64,000 nt of DNA from Ancistrus triradiatus (Eukaryota > Chordata > Actinopteri > Siluriformes > Loricariidae): the NCBI GenBank assembly GCA_025084515.1, contig JAJAGP010000946.1:124001-188000 (forward strand), written 5' to 3'. Made by a program: the position numbers and the translations under genes. Positions 32,665-44,769 of the stretch are shown here, piece after piece. Position 1 is the first letter of the stretch. Each line of letters starts with the position of its first letter. The notes beneath the pieces are model-generated. The model saw only the letters and a program-made list of their open reading frames with translations, was not told the DNA's origin and did no database searches.

Positions 32665-34344
32665 ACACCAGGGTTAATCTTCATCCAAACTAAGGTGGTT
32701 CGGCAGATATCCTGTCATCCATGTGAGCGGAGGAGTCATCCAAAGGTGGATTAACTATTTGCTTTTTCAAAAAGCAGTAGAGCGGAACCAGACTAAGAAA
32801 ACTGGGACGTGTTAAACACACACAATGATCCATGCATGCTTGCCTGCCTCTTCTCCTGGACAATAGCATGCAGAAGAGGTGTCACCAGAGATCAGTAGCT
32901 TTTAATGGCATCCCATGCAGAAAGGCATTTAGATACTCTCTGCAAATCAGCACATTTGGTTCACTGGTTATTTGATGGTTGTTTGTTTAATTGATTCATG
33001 TAGTAAACTTCTATAATATGAGTCTATTATGGTTTTCAAAGTCTACAATTTTGAATTAAGTGTTAAGTGAAGTGTTAACTGCATTTCACGATACACTAAA
33101 TTCTAAACCTTTAAAAGGGCATTCAGGAATGTCTCCGGAAATTAGTGCAAATAGTGCAATCAGTTAAAAAGATATTCACAAATAAAAGATGATCCTAATT
33201 AATACAGCATGCATAATAATATCCTGTTAATAGACGTGAAGTAAGCTTCACAATTACTGATTTCATATCCTTGGGTGTCAGGAGTTGCTGATTAAAGTAT
33301 CACACCTTAAAAAGTGATAGAAAAAAAGAAAGTTTCCCTTCCAAACATAATCTTTGACTTGTACTGTGAAGCTTGTGCTTGACATTATTAACACATGACA
33401 TTATAGTAGGCAGTAAACAGAAACGCCCATGCTCTGGGCAGTACCGGTTAAATAAGAAAAGTATATAAAAGGCAAATAGTTATTATGGTTGATTAACTAA
33501 CAGACACCTGAGTCAGCGCTCTTCCAAGCTTAATGCACACACTCGCACGCGAGCACACAGTCAAATCCCAACCTCAAAATCTCTAGCCAATATAGTTTGT
33601 AAAAAAAAAAAGACATTTAAAATTTCTTAAAGTTTAGTCCCATTATATTTATTGGATAATAACAAATGCATTTGCCAACCAGCATATCAAATACCATACA
33701 TTTTGTAATCTATGTCATTTATTTTTCATGTTGTCACTCAAATTGGTATGCTGATTATATAATCTATAATGAAAATCACTGTATTCTATTGAGGGGAGGG
33801 GCATTGGTGGCCTCAAAATTTGAGAATTTTGCTAAATATTCCAGGATATTACACTGTAGATGTACACATGAAATTTTTTAGTTTTGGTAGTTGCTCCAAG
33901 TTTCTTGTGAGCTTTAATGGAAATAAATGCAGAAAGCGTTTATGTCCAAACCCTAACCCAATTTCAAATCTTGAGTTGATTTAACCAAATCCTACACCAT
34001 TTGTCAGTTCTGAAGAAATCAGTCTACAGTTAGCTAACTAAACCTTAGAGTCAGGCTAAATCAGGAGTGTACATGTTCAGACTTTAAAGGCAAACAGCAG
34101 ATCATCACTTAAAATGTGCTTAAACAATGCAGTGGACCAGAAAAAAAGCTGAAAAGCTGGTTTTGAACCAGACTAAGCAGCAGTAATTACTAGAGAATAC
34201 AAACCACTGTTTACTCCAAAACAAAAAAGGTCTGAATAATGGATAATGTGTCCAAATAAAACATAAAAAATATGTAACAATGCCCCAGTACTACACTGTA
34301 ATCTGTAATGATTTAAAAACAGTTTGCCTCAAATTTCAAGTAGT
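32662..34344. other. no gene; promoter-like spot
   Basis: No transposon recognised. A TATA-like 'gtatataaaaggc' lies at about 33,461 and a TGAGTCAGC site (AP-1/MAF-like) at about 33,512. No exon follows that I can define. Confidence 0.35.
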
Positions 34345-34590
34345 TCCATCACCTCACAGCAAGAAGGTCCTGTGTTTGATCCAATGTGGAGCTGCATGGG
34401 TCCTCCTCGTGTCTGGGTTTACTCCAGGTATTCTGGTTTCCTCCCACAGACAAAAGACATGCAATAGGTTAATTGATTAATCCAAATAACCCCAATCTGT
34501 GTATACATATGACTAGTCTCGATGTAACCTTGTGTGTGTCACTAAAATGGCCGCTGATGCTGATAGCGACGTTAAATAAACCAAATAAAC
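34345..34590 (+). mobile_element. V-SINE, head truncated
   Basis: It begins within the tRNA-like region ('cctcacagcaagaaggtcct'), followed by a shortened core, 'tttcctcccacagacaaaag', and the tail 'gccgctgatgctgatagcga' with 'cgttaaataaac'. Confidence 0.8.
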
Positions 34591-36449
34591 AAAACACTGC
34601 CCTTATCTTCAAACTATTAATTAGGTTGACTACAAATATCCCAGATCAACAGCATATCTTTATAGATCTAAGCATTATTAGAGAGCTGGCATTACTATAC
34701 AAAATCTCTAATAAATTAGTTAAGGTTATTGTTTATAACTTATTATTATCTTATTATTATATAGTGGCCTCCATTTGATGTTAGGATAGGATAAATGTAA
34801 TTACGTTTTGATACATGTCCAACAGCATAAAAGTTAGCGAAAAATGAAGGAATGTGGGTTAAGACTTCTTCTATGATTCCTTGATAGACAGCTAACACAA
34901 ATCTCACATGTATTTGTGCCGGAATGTGCAGCTGAACCATACCTACATGCCTTTTTTGACATTACACAGGAATTTGGGCATGCCCTGCCTAATCCATTTT
35001 CGGATTTTTTGCTAAGTTACAGAAAAGAGGTCTCTGTAAGAGCCATTGACCAATGGGAGCTGCAAGAAAGCCTGGACAGGGTGGTGCTTGTATAAATTTA
35101 AAAAATTTAACTCTACAATAGGGCGTGTTCTCAATGCCTACTTTACTGTCACAGGGAGCATAGTGGAAACTACTCTGCTTTGTGGACAGATGTGATGAGT
35201 TGAAATGGATGAATTAGTTCCTTTTGGATAGGTTTAAAGTATGGTAAGAAAATTCCTTCCATATTTCTTTTTCCACTATTAACAATATTACATTTTTGTT
35301 TAAAATATTATGGACCTAACCTGCTCGATCAGTGGAATCTATTTATATTATAGTTATGTTTCTGACTTTTTCCAATGTTAGTTTCTTTTGCATTCTTTAC
35401 AATCTTACCAATTACGTAGTTGTAAATATAATTCAACTTTATTTGTTTGCAGATGATGATCCAGAGTGTACAAGTATGTATCAACTCATATGAATTACTT
35501 ACATAGTTGAAATGTTTTCTTGGTCTAGAGCCAAATCAACATTTGATTGTCGGTCACATCTCCTTATCACTTTTCCAGCCCAGCTTCTTTTGTACTATTT
35601 GTTGGACGGAGAACTGATAAGGGTATGTGCCGATATACACTGCATATACACGGGGACAGCTGGATATGAACTACGTCCTATGCGGTTTCAAACAAAAGCA
35701 ACTATTTCAAACTCATATTTACGTGTAGAAGGATCCTTGTGACTGGAGTTGCAAAGATCTGTGGACCTCATAGACAACTGCTGAACAATTCAAATGTTTG
35801 TACTTACCTGATTGTCAAGGGAAACAAGTAAATTATGTGATTCATAATTTAACTAGTGATGCACCAGTCCAATACTCTGGAATATATTATGACTAATTAT
35901 GAATATTATGAATGTAAATTAGCAAACGTGAAATCTGCATTGGCTGTTTTGCTATGCTGCAGTGCAACAGAATAAAAACTTTTTCCTCTAAAGTTCCTGG
36001 ATCAGCTTTGCAAGCGATAAACTATTTCATACTTTATATGCATTATTGTCAATTTCATGTAGGCTAAAAAGTTGTAGTTATATTACAATAACTTGGTTAA
36101 ATATGAAATGAATAATAAGGGTGCCTAATGCTAAAATTCCTCAATTTAAACATCAGCTAACAGGACAGGCAGCACAATTCATGCTGGCTAACAACAAACG
36201 TCTGCAATTTGGAGGTATCTTACTGTATTATTAGTATGTATATTATTAGTTTTTATTATGTATGTGTAGTATTAATAAATAAAATATTCAAAAAGTTTTT
36301 AATACTTCTTGTCTTTCATTGTTTTGAATTTATGATTTCATTTTTATTATTTTATGTTAGCCGCATCTTTTGCTACAGCCTCATGTTAGACACAGTGAGG
36401 TATAAAGAATTCATCATTATTATTATTTTAAAAAAAACACTTATATTAC
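34591..36449. other. no recognised gene
   Basis: A GTACAAG/GTATGT donor-like site near 35,475 follows a 'tttgtttgcag' acceptor-like site at 35,451, giving a possible mini-exon of about 25 bp, but no coding partner is recognisable. The 76-codon frame at 35,512-35,742 has no family I know. No repeats identified. Confidence 0.3.
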
Positions 36450-36680
36450 ATCAAGAAGATGCTGGGTTTGGTCCCAGGTGGAGCAGTCTGGGTCCTTCCT
36501 CTCTCGTTCTTTTCTTTACTTTAAAAAGTGGCCCTAGTGTGTGTGTGTGAGTGTGTATGTGCCCTATGATGGATTGGCGCCCTGTCTAGGGTTGCGTCCT
36601 GTGCTGCCAGCTAGTCAACGGCTTCATGAGACTCTGTCCAGGATTAAGCGGATAAGAAAGTGAATGCATGAATGAATGCC
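36450..36680 (+). mobile_element. V-SINE with central deletion
   Basis: A head fragment ('gctgggtttggtcccaggtg', 'gagcagtctgggtccttcct') is followed after about 60 bp by a different tail type ('ctatgatggattggcgccct', 'gtctagggttgcgtcctgtg', 'ggattaagcggataagaaag', ending in AATG repeats). The conserved core between them is deleted. Confidence 0.7.
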
Positions 36681-37497
36681 ATTAGATCAGTACTTGGTAT
36701 TGGCCGATGTCCACAGTTCAGATACTGGAAGAGAAAACCTGGTGCAACTCTAAATTTAACATTGCATATGTAATGTCTGCTTCATTTTCTATTTGTTAAT
36801 TTTTCTGTTTGTTAATGCTGTAGTGACTATATAAATACTCTATCATTGGTCATTTCAAAGTATAGTAAAATTCCTATATGAGTTATTTTAACCTTAACAT
36901 TTGGCCCATTTAAAATGGTCTTTCACACTGAGATGTTAAAGAAAATTGAAAATCTCTACAGTGTTGTTTTCCTTCAGTAACAATAGGTAAATATTAACTC
37001 TAGGGTATATGTTGGCTTTACTGTTCCGCATACAGAAATGCTAACTGAGTTTACCTTTTTTGGAGTTAGGTATGTTGAATAACGTCCTTAAGCCTCCAGG
37101 CATAAGGTAAGCATGCAATGTGAGCTGTGCAGCTCTGCAAATATTTGTTGGTACAACAAAAGCTTTGTATATTTCTTAAATGTTTGTCTATGCTTGATTT
37201 GAAGTAAGTATTTATGTATACTACACAATGCAACCTCATTCTGAAGCACAAGAGGGTATCATCCCTCCATTTATTAAATAGATTGTCCCCAGCATTTTCT
37301 TTGTGCGATATGCTACATAGTCATAACGCTGCTTAGTGAGTAATTCTAATCACACAAAATGAAAATGAAAATAAGTGTTGAGACAAGCCACATTTTAGGT
37401 TTGATGAAGACCAAATGATTTTGGCATTTTGCAAGATGACAATAATTGATATGATTAAGACAGGAGAAGATCATTTTAAGACTTAGCATTGCTTTAA
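36681..37497. other. no gene seen
   Basis: AT-rich sequence without recognised features. Confidence 0.4.
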
Positions 37498-37689
37498 CCT
37501 CTTGAGACCTCCTTACCGTCCTCAGAGCTCTGATTTTTTTATGTATAAAACAGAGCGAGTAGGTAGTTTTGTTTTTGTGAAATGCTCAAGAGTGTCTACA
37601 AATGAAGACTGAGTTAAGTAGAATGAAGTATGAGGTGTAGCAAACCCAAAACGTCATGTCCTCATGTGGGGATGCGAGGTCTCAGGAGG
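37498..37689. mobile_element. piggyBac-like MITE, TTAA-flanked
   Basis: A 192-bp element whose ends are inverted: CCTCTTGAGACCTCCT on the left and GAGGTCTCAGGAGG on the right (one mismatch plus small offset). TTAA lies on both sides (37,494-37,497 and 37,690-37,693). The TTAA target and short imperfect TIRs fit the piggyBac superfamily. No coding capacity. Confidence 0.75.
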
Positions 37690-38428
37690 TTAAACATGTC
37701 TTCTACACCATATCCTCGTTCTTTTCTTCTTTATTCCTCAATTTCAGTGATCATACCAAACAAAATGAATATGTATGATTCATATAGGTACCAACTGGGA
37801 TCTAAATACTTTGGTGCATTTTGTCCCTTTGCAGTGGGACAACATTACAATATCATATGAAGCTCGTAGTAAGACCTTTAATAATAAACTTTTATTACAT
37901 TCTTACTTATTCAAGTTATTAAAGTTTTATATGCTGCCTTTTTAATATTCTTCAAAGAATTTTAGTCCATTGTGTGGGTCTTAATGCATGCTGGTAAAGA
38001 TACTATGCAGAGGGAACTTACATAGTCCCTGATACCAGCTTGTTATCAAGTATACAACCTGTCTTTAATTAGGCAGCCTGTCTCCATGGTGACAAAATAA
38101 TAAGAAAAAGCAAGGTTTTGTCATCAAAGTCAGAAGTGGATAGAAGATAGCGGATGAAAAAGTAATAGACAGATGGATAGAGAACAGCACACAGTACGTT
38201 AATTGCAGATGACAGTAGTTCAGTGGTTTGGAGGTGTGCAAGTCTGTAGATAAAATAGACATTGTCTCATATATTAACAGCATCCCATTTAGATAATACA
38301 GAAATGCAATAATTCTAGTATCAAACAAAACATATATACATTTAAAACTACTATAAAATATAAATATATTGGGCCATTTGATATGGGCTAGGCAGGCGTC
38401 TTTTGTGTGTGTATATATATATACCAGA
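37690..38428. other. no gene seen
   Basis: No repeat or exon recognised. Confidence 0.4.
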
Positions 38429-39300
38429 AATGCTTTTTATGGAGCCACTCATTCGTTGTCCGAGCTGTGTGTTTGGGATCATTGTCATGCTGGACGACCC
38501 AGCCACGTTCCATCTTCAATGATCTCACTGATGGAAGAAGGTTTTGGCTTAAAATCTCACAATACATGGCCCCGTTCATTCTTTCCTTAAAACAGATCAG
38601 TCGTCCTGTCCCCTATGCAAAAAAACAGCCCCAAAGCATGATGTTTCCACCCCCATGATTCACAGTAGGTATGGAGTTCTTGGGATGCAACTCAGCATTC
38701 TTCTTCCTCCAAACACGACGAGTTGAGTTTTTACCAAAAAGTTCTATTTTGGTTTCATCTGACGACATGATATTCTCCCAATCCTCTTCTGGATCATCCA
38801 TATGCTCTCTGGTGGAGACGCCTGTCACTGCAGGATCTGAGTCCCTCTCGGCATAGCGTGTTACTGATGGTAGCCTTTGTTACTCTGCTCCCAACTCTCT
38901 CCACGTCAATAATCAGGTCCTTCCGTGTAGTTCTGGGATTTTTGCTCACCGTTCACATGATTATTTTGACCCCACGGGATGAGATCTTGCGTGGGTCCCC
39001 AGATCGAGGGAGATTATCAATGGTCTTGTATGTCTTTATTTTCTTACAATTGCTCCCACAGTTGATTTATTCACACCAATCTGCTATTGTAGATTCACGC
39101 TTCCCAGCCTGGTGCAGGTCTACAATTTTCTTCCTGGTGTCCTTCGACAGCTCTTTGGTCTTGATTTTCTGGATTTTTTTTCTCATTTTGTCTCTCATAG
39201 TTGAAGTGTACCTATGATGAAAATTACAGATCTTTCTCATCTTTCTAAGTAGGAGAACTTGCACAATCAGTGACTGATTAAATACTTTTTTGCCCCACTG
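38429..39300 (-). mobile_element. Tc1 family D, truncated, minus strand
   Basis: The right end is an intact family arm ending 'aatacttttttgccccactg' before a TA at 39,301. Transposase on the minus strand is readable: LFGKNSTRRVWRKKN, then HPKNSIPTVNHGGGNIMLWG, then WVVQHDNDPKHTARTTNEWL, which keeps the second catalytic aspartate. The C-terminus with the third catalytic residue and the other TIR are missing at 38,429. The 5' UTR and start codon are also deleted, so the arm joins almost directly to the residues after the start (39,150-39,175). Confidence 0.85.
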
Positions 39301-39302
39301 TA

Positions 39303-39483
39303 CATACTCAGATTGGGCCAATTTAAGTAATCAATTAACCTAATGCATGTCCGGAGCATCCGCAGTGAACCCACGTTGACATGGAGAGAACATGCAAACT
39401 ACACACAGGCTGAGCTCGTGTTCGAACCGGGGACACTGGAGCTGTGAGGCAACCATGTTAAACACTGTGCCACTGTGCCACCC
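39303..39483 (-). mobile_element. V-SINE, minus strand
   Basis: The reverse complement has 'gggtggcacagtggcacagt', a B-box region 'ggttcgaacacg'-like, 'gtagtttgcatgttctctcc' and 'gtgggttcactgcggatgct'. It abuts the family D Tc1. It lacks the 3' tail. Confidence 0.75.
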
Positions 39484-39993
39484 AAAAATATCACTTTTTT
39501 TAAAATTCTGTGTTAAGAAATACTTTTCTGTGCGCATACTACAGGTATTTTGTCCTTGTAACACATTGCATTACTATGGTGTTAAAGCAAGTTTCCTTTG
39601 CACAAACATTTGCTAAAAAATTTATTACATAACATTTTGTTATAAAATGGTCTTCACATTACGAATTTAAACAAATGACATAAGCAAATGCTTCTCTTTC
39701 AGTTCCTGAAAAACATTGATTAATCAAAAGTGAACATCTTCAAAATGTTAGAAGATTAACCCACAAACTATTTAGTTTATAAGTTTAAACAGAAAAGTAA
39801 ACATTTTAGTAAAAAGCACCTGTAATTGCTGCAGGTTCCAAAACAGCCTGACTTAAGCATAACCTGTATTCAAATTACAAAATTCTCCAAGGACCTGCAT
39901 AGTCCTCTTTAAAAAGAGCTGACACTTAACCCAAAACAATTAAGATTCACTAATTGTTTACTGAGGTTGATGTTTTTGAAATGGTTTGTTTCT
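39484..39993. other. no gene seen
   Basis: Unrecognised AT-rich sequence. Confidence 0.4.
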
Positions 39994-40164
39994 AAATCCT
40001 GGTCCTGGCACCCCACCGCTCTGCACAATTTAGTGCTTCTCCTGTTTAAACACACCCACTTTAACTCAATAACGGGCTCGCTAATGAGCTCAGTAGTTGG
40101 ATCAGGTGTGTTGGGAGCAGGAAAACACTAAAACATCCAGAGCGGTGGGGCCAGGACCAGGATT
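39994..40164. repeat. foldback repeat with about 27-bp arms
   Basis: The left arm 'aatcctggtcctggcacccc' + 'accgctctg' and the right arm 'cagagcggtggggccaggac' + 'caggatt' are inverted copies at the two ends of a 171-bp unit. A similar foldback repeat is common in fish genomes. No coding capacity. It is probably a non-autonomous DNA transposon. Confidence 0.75.
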
Positions 40165-40607
40165 GAGAAACTCTGGTATACTCTGTCAATGTCAAATAAT
40201 GTTGGCTAGATTTTCTATGGACAGATCAGAGAGAAACCACAGTCATTTAGGATGAATCTCTAGGCTACTCTACCATGGAAACATACAAAAGACCAAGGTT
40301 TAAAATACTTTTCCTGAAATGCAGTTTTTACCTGTGCTTGATGTCACAGATGGAGGCACAGTGTGCATAAACATTGCACAACTAAAGATTTTCCTCCACT
40401 CCTTTTCCTCCATTCCTTTGTTAGAAGCTCTTCTGTAATTTTATTGCTACATGGAAGCCAAGCCAAGTGTTTTAGAGAAAATAAAGATGCCTCACACAAA
40501 TAAGAGCATTCATTTTTCAACTGAGACACTGTCTGGTCACAGATAGTCAATGATAAATTATTATAAGGAGAAATAAATATATATAATGATAACCTTGAAA
40601 AAAAGAT
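40165..40607. other. no gene seen
   Basis: Nothing recognised. Confidence 0.4.
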
Positions 40608-40935
40608 ATATCAAGCGTTCATTCATTTATGCATTTTCAAACCCACTTAATCCTATTCAGAGTTGCGGGGAACCAGGTTCTTCCCGGCAGCACTGGGCAG
40701 AAGGTGGAATCCAACCCTACAGAGGGCGCCAATCCATCTTAGTGGCACACGTGCACACAAGCACACATACACACATTCATTCATTCACTCACTCATTCAC
40801 ACACATCGAGACAATTCAGAGACCTAACAGATGTCTTTGAAATGTGGGAGGAAACCAGAGAACACGAATGCAACCCACCCAGGAAAGTTCCACACAGGAC
40901 CTTGCCAGGCCATGAACTGAACCAGGGATTCAACA
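40608..40935 (-). mobile_element. V-SINE with LINE-like tail, minus strand
   Basis: Plus-strand order is inverted. Tail first: 'ttaatcctattcagagttgc', 'ggttcttcccggcagcactg', 'gagggcgccaatccatctta', and (CATT/CACA)-rich 40,748-40,805. Then the core: 'gaaatgtgggaggaaaccag', and 'aaccagggattcaacaatag' near the head. The copy is diverged. Confidence 0.65.
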
Positions 40936-41728
40936 ATAGTCCATAGCCAAGAATACAAAAATAAAAATAATAATAATTAAATGAAAATCTGTCCCAGTTT
41001 CAACTGGACAGTGTCAGAATCAGACACATCCAACAAGTCGGTCACATATTATGTGCCATAAGATACAATATTTTGCTCCATCAATTGGATGATTTGAAGA
41101 GATAGAGGGTGACAGTTAAAATTCCTTTCAAAATGCATTGACCAAGTTCAAATGAGGGGAACAAATATCACTGTCAACTCAGGGTGGTGAAACAAATAAT
41201 AATGTTTAAACCATGGGCATTTGTCTGGGAATAGTGCATGTCAATGGATCAGTACTTTCATCACAGAGATTGACAATGTCACATGCGATCTGTTTATTAC
41301 AGCATCTTTTGCAATTGCATTTTTTGAATACCAGTGGCCACAGCCATACGTAATGCTCACATCTGCATTTCAAACTCCTAATTTATTTTAATTGCAGCAG
41401 ACCAAATTTTCTTGTAAAACATTTTTGTTTACATTTTTACACAAGAAAAGTACACATTATTTTGAATTTTTATTGTTCATGAATGAAAAAGGAATGTTTA
41501 CACATTTAAATTGTACAGTTTCTAGTAAGTTTCTAGTAATGTATTTCAGTTGCAGGGGACTAAAGCTTTATGTGTTTAAAACCGTATTCAAGCAAATGTG
41601 CATTTTGCACATTTTGACATTGTTTGCACTTAAGAAATAAAAGCATACACGTGAGAAAATCAAATCTTGAACTCAGTATCGTGAAGCAAATTGTGAGCGG
41701 AGTGTAGCCCCTACCAGAGAGCCAACTA
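40936..41728. repeat. unassigned sequence ending in a hAT-like repeat fragment
   Basis: 41,572-41,715 ('accgtattcaagcaaatgtg', then 'gaactcagtatcgtgaagca', 'gagcggagtgta') is related to 46,160-46,277, where the copy ends 'gcagtgtattgttacacccc'. Such 'tattgttacacccc' ends are typical of fish hAT-type repeats. The part before 41,572 is unrecognised. Confidence 0.4.
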
Positions 41729-43227
41729 CACTGCTCAAAAAAATAAAGGGAACGCTTAAACAACACAATATAACTCCAGGTAAATCAAACTCTGTTGTTG
41801 TGCAAATGGAATAGACAACAGGTGGAAATTATTGGCAATTAGCAAGACACACTCAATAAAGGACTGGTTCTGCAGGTGGTGACCACAGACCACTTCTCAG
41901 TACCTATGCTTTCTGGCTGATGTTTTGGTCACTTTTGAATGTTGGTGGTACTTTCACACTCATGGTAGCATGAGACGGACTGTACAACCCACACAAGTGG
42001 ATCAGGTAGTGCAGCTCATCCATGATGGCACATCAATGCAAGCTGTGGAAAGGTTTGCTGTGTCTGTCAGCATAGTGTCCAGAGGCTGGAGGCGCTACCA
42101 GGAGACAGGTCAGTACACCAGGAGACGTGGAGGAGGCCATAGGAGGGCAACAACTCAGCAGCAGGGCCGCTACCTCTGCCTTTGTGCAAGGAGGAAAAGG
42201 AGGAGCTCTGCCCTACCCCTGCAAAATTACCTCCAGCAGGCCACAAATGTGCATGTGTCTGCACAAATGGTTAGAAACTGACTCCATGAGCATGGTATGA
42301 GGGCCCGACGTCCACAGATGGGGGTTGTGCTCACAGCCCAACACCGTGCAGGATGCTTGGCATTTGCCAGAGAACACCAGGATTGGCAAATTCGCCACTG
42401 GCGCCCTGTGCTCTTCACAGATGAAAGCAGGTTCACACTGAGCACGTGACAGATGTGACAGAGTCTGGAGGTGCCATGGAGAGCGATCTGCTGCCTGTAA
42501 CATCCTTCAGCATGACCGGTTTGGCAGTGGGTCAGTAATGGTGTGGCTGCACAGCCTTCAATGTGCTCGCCAGAGGTAGCCTGACTGCCATTAGGTACCG
42601 AGATGAGATCCTCACACCGCTTGTGAGACCATATGCTGGTGCAGTTGGCCCTGGGTTCCTCCTAATGCAGGACAATGCTAGACCTCATATGGCTGGAGTG
42701 TGTCAGCAGTTCCTGCAAGATGAAGGCTTTGAAGCTATGGACTGGCCCGCCCGTTCCCCAGACCTGAATCCGATTGAGCACATCTGGGACATCATGTCTC
42801 GCGCCATCCACCAACGTCACGTTGCACCACAGACTGTCCAGGAGTTGGCGGATGCTTTAGTCCAGGTCTGGGAGGAGATCCCTCAGGAGACCATTCACCA
42901 CCTCATCAGGAGCATGTCTAGGAGTTGTAGGGTGGTCTACAGGCACGTGGAGGCCAGACACAATACTGAGCCTCATTTTGACTTGTTTTAAGGACATTAC
43001 ATCAAAGTTGGATCAGCCTGTAGTGTGTTTTTCTACTTTAGTTTTGTGTGTGACTCCAAATCCAGGCCTCCATTGGTTAATAAATTTGATTTCCATTGAT
43101 GATTTTTGTGTGATTTTGTTGTCAGCACATTCCACTTTGTACAGAAGAAAGTATTAAATGAGAATATTTCATTCATTCAGATCTAGGATGTGTTATTTGA
43201 GTGTTCCCTTTATTTTTTTGAGCAGTG
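41729..43227 (+). mobile_element. well-preserved Tc1-like element, family G
   Basis: It is 1499 bp with ends 'cactgctcaaaaaaataaag' and 'tttatttttttgagcagtg', TA on each side. The arms extend at least 30 bp (both contain 'aaagggaac' or its inverse). It is the least diverged Tc1 in the window and holds one long 3' open frame. The family is known from many fishes. Spread by horizontal transfer has been proposed for related fish Tc1 elements; I cannot test it here. Confidence 0.9.
41970..42991 (+). pseudogene. Tc1 transposase pseudogene, near-intact (family G)
   Basis: A cut-and-paste DDE transposase. The start at 41,970 (MRRTVQPTQVDQVVQLIHDG) follows family practice; an in-frame upstream ATG at 41,925 is in the 5' UTR. 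The first half (41,970-42,281) carries the helix-turn-helix DNA-binding region and a basic GRPR-type stretch (YTRRRGGGHRRA). It ends at a TGA that probably replaced CGA. The first catalytic D is in LFTDESRF (42,414-42,437). A 2-bp loss near 42,445 shifts the frame, and codons are missing near 42,545 ('gtgtggctgcacagcc'). The C-terminal 142 codons are open: LMQDNARPH holds the second D, and NPIEHIWD the third catalytic residue, 34 residues later (DD34E). All three catalytic residues survive, but the protein cannot be made. Confidence 0.9.
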
Positions 43228-43675
43228 TATGAACGCTTGAGGACAATGAGAAAACCTAGGAAGATGCACACTTCAGCCTACAGAGGGACAATCTTTATAC
43301 AAAATATTCAAGCAGGCAGACATCGGTATGCTCATCAGCAGCTGCACCTCAAATTCCTGCTGTGAAAGTTGAGGCCTTGTATTATTCATTTATTTAACAT
43401 CATCAGACAAGCAGCCTCAGCATTCTACTGGGAAGAGTTACTACCATGCTCATATAGAATTGCATCTACCCTACACATATATCTTCTAGAGCCTGTTTTT
43501 TCCTTCTTCCCAAAACCAGGGGACTTGAGCTCAGCCACAGCAACCACTGAAGATTGAGGGCTGTCCATCCTATAGCACCAGGACCATACATGGCTCCAGG
43601 TGACAGGGAAGCAACATCTGAACTTAATTCATTAGAATATAATTCAGATTATATTAACATATTACAGTAACACTA
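43228..43675. other. no gene seen
   Basis: Nothing recognised beyond short open frames. Confidence 0.4.
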
Positions 43676-43760
43676 GGTGGGTGGCATGATGGCTCAAGTA
43701 GTTTGCGCTGCCTGTGTAAAGTCTGCATGTTCTCCTTGCGTCTGTGTGAGTTTTCACCAG
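43676..43760 (+). mobile_element. V-SINE fragment
   Basis: 'ggtgggtggcatgatggctc' joins directly to the core 'gtgtaaagtctgcatgttct' and 'ccttgcgtctgtgtgagttt'. Most of the tRNA-like head and the whole tail are missing. Confidence 0.7.
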
Positions 43761-44769
43761 TTAGTAATGAATGAATTAATACTTCTAGGTTTAAGCACAG
43801 GTTTAATATTGTTTTATCCAACAAGACAAAATTATAATCATTTAAGCAGTATTACGTTTAACACCGATAAAAGGCCAACCATGACAATCCTAAAGTCCAC
43901 ACTGTTTTAATATGCACCAGTATTGATTTTTACTTTATAGTACTTACCAGTCCCATCAGGTGTTGACAATTCTTAATTATAAAAGCCTGATATGTGTAAG
44001 GTTACATCAAAAGCAACTGGCTCCATCAAACAAAATAGCTGAGAGAAAAATAAAGATGTACCTCAAAAATGATAATCCCTAAGCCTTTCTGTGTGGATGT
44101 GTACTATATTTTCCCTTTCATCTTTCCGGCAACACCCTACAGACAATTTTAATCGGTAATAATGAGTATTGGTCAGTCTCAGACAACTTTATTTTTACAT
44201 TTTTTCTCCCATTACTGTTACTCACTTAAAGAGTAACAGGATTGGGTAACAGGAATGAGTTTTCAGCAAATATATCAAACGTAGCCACATGGCATCCATA
44301 CTAATGGCACTGATCTACCGCAATGCATCCGATCTACCGCAACTGATGTACCGCAACGCATCCGCAAAACCATGAAGCTTATAAAGGCAGAATCCCAGTT
44401 GCGTACAGTTAGCGATTAAGTCCACAACCAATGACAGTCACAGAACAAAACAAAGATCAGCGTCTGGTTAGGATCCGCAACCATTTTAGTCCCGCAAGGG
44501 ATTGTGGGTGATGTAGTCCCAGTCGCCCACAACCCAAAACCCAAAAACAAAAACCGGGGACAGTGCACGGATCCTAACACTAATGTCCTAGGGATGGAAA
44601 TGGCACCTGTTTGGTGGAATGGCTCATTAATAGAAGGTCTAGTTTCCACCGGTATAAACAGTGTAGCTCCTGATCCTGCAACATGCTTACAGCAGGAATA
44701 GTACGAAATGGCTAGGTGAAAGAAACAAACTGCTAACCAACGGCCAACCCCCAGCAGAAACACACATCA
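43761..44769. other. no gene; inverted repeat and short tandem motif
   Basis: 44,317-44,362 repeats 'gatctaccgcaa' and 'gcatccg' motifs about three times. A perfect 11-bp inverted repeat, GTTAGGATCCG (44,467) and CGGATCCTAAC (44,568), brackets about 90 bp that includes 'gggattgtgggtgatgtagt'. Nothing coding is supported. Confidence 0.5.
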
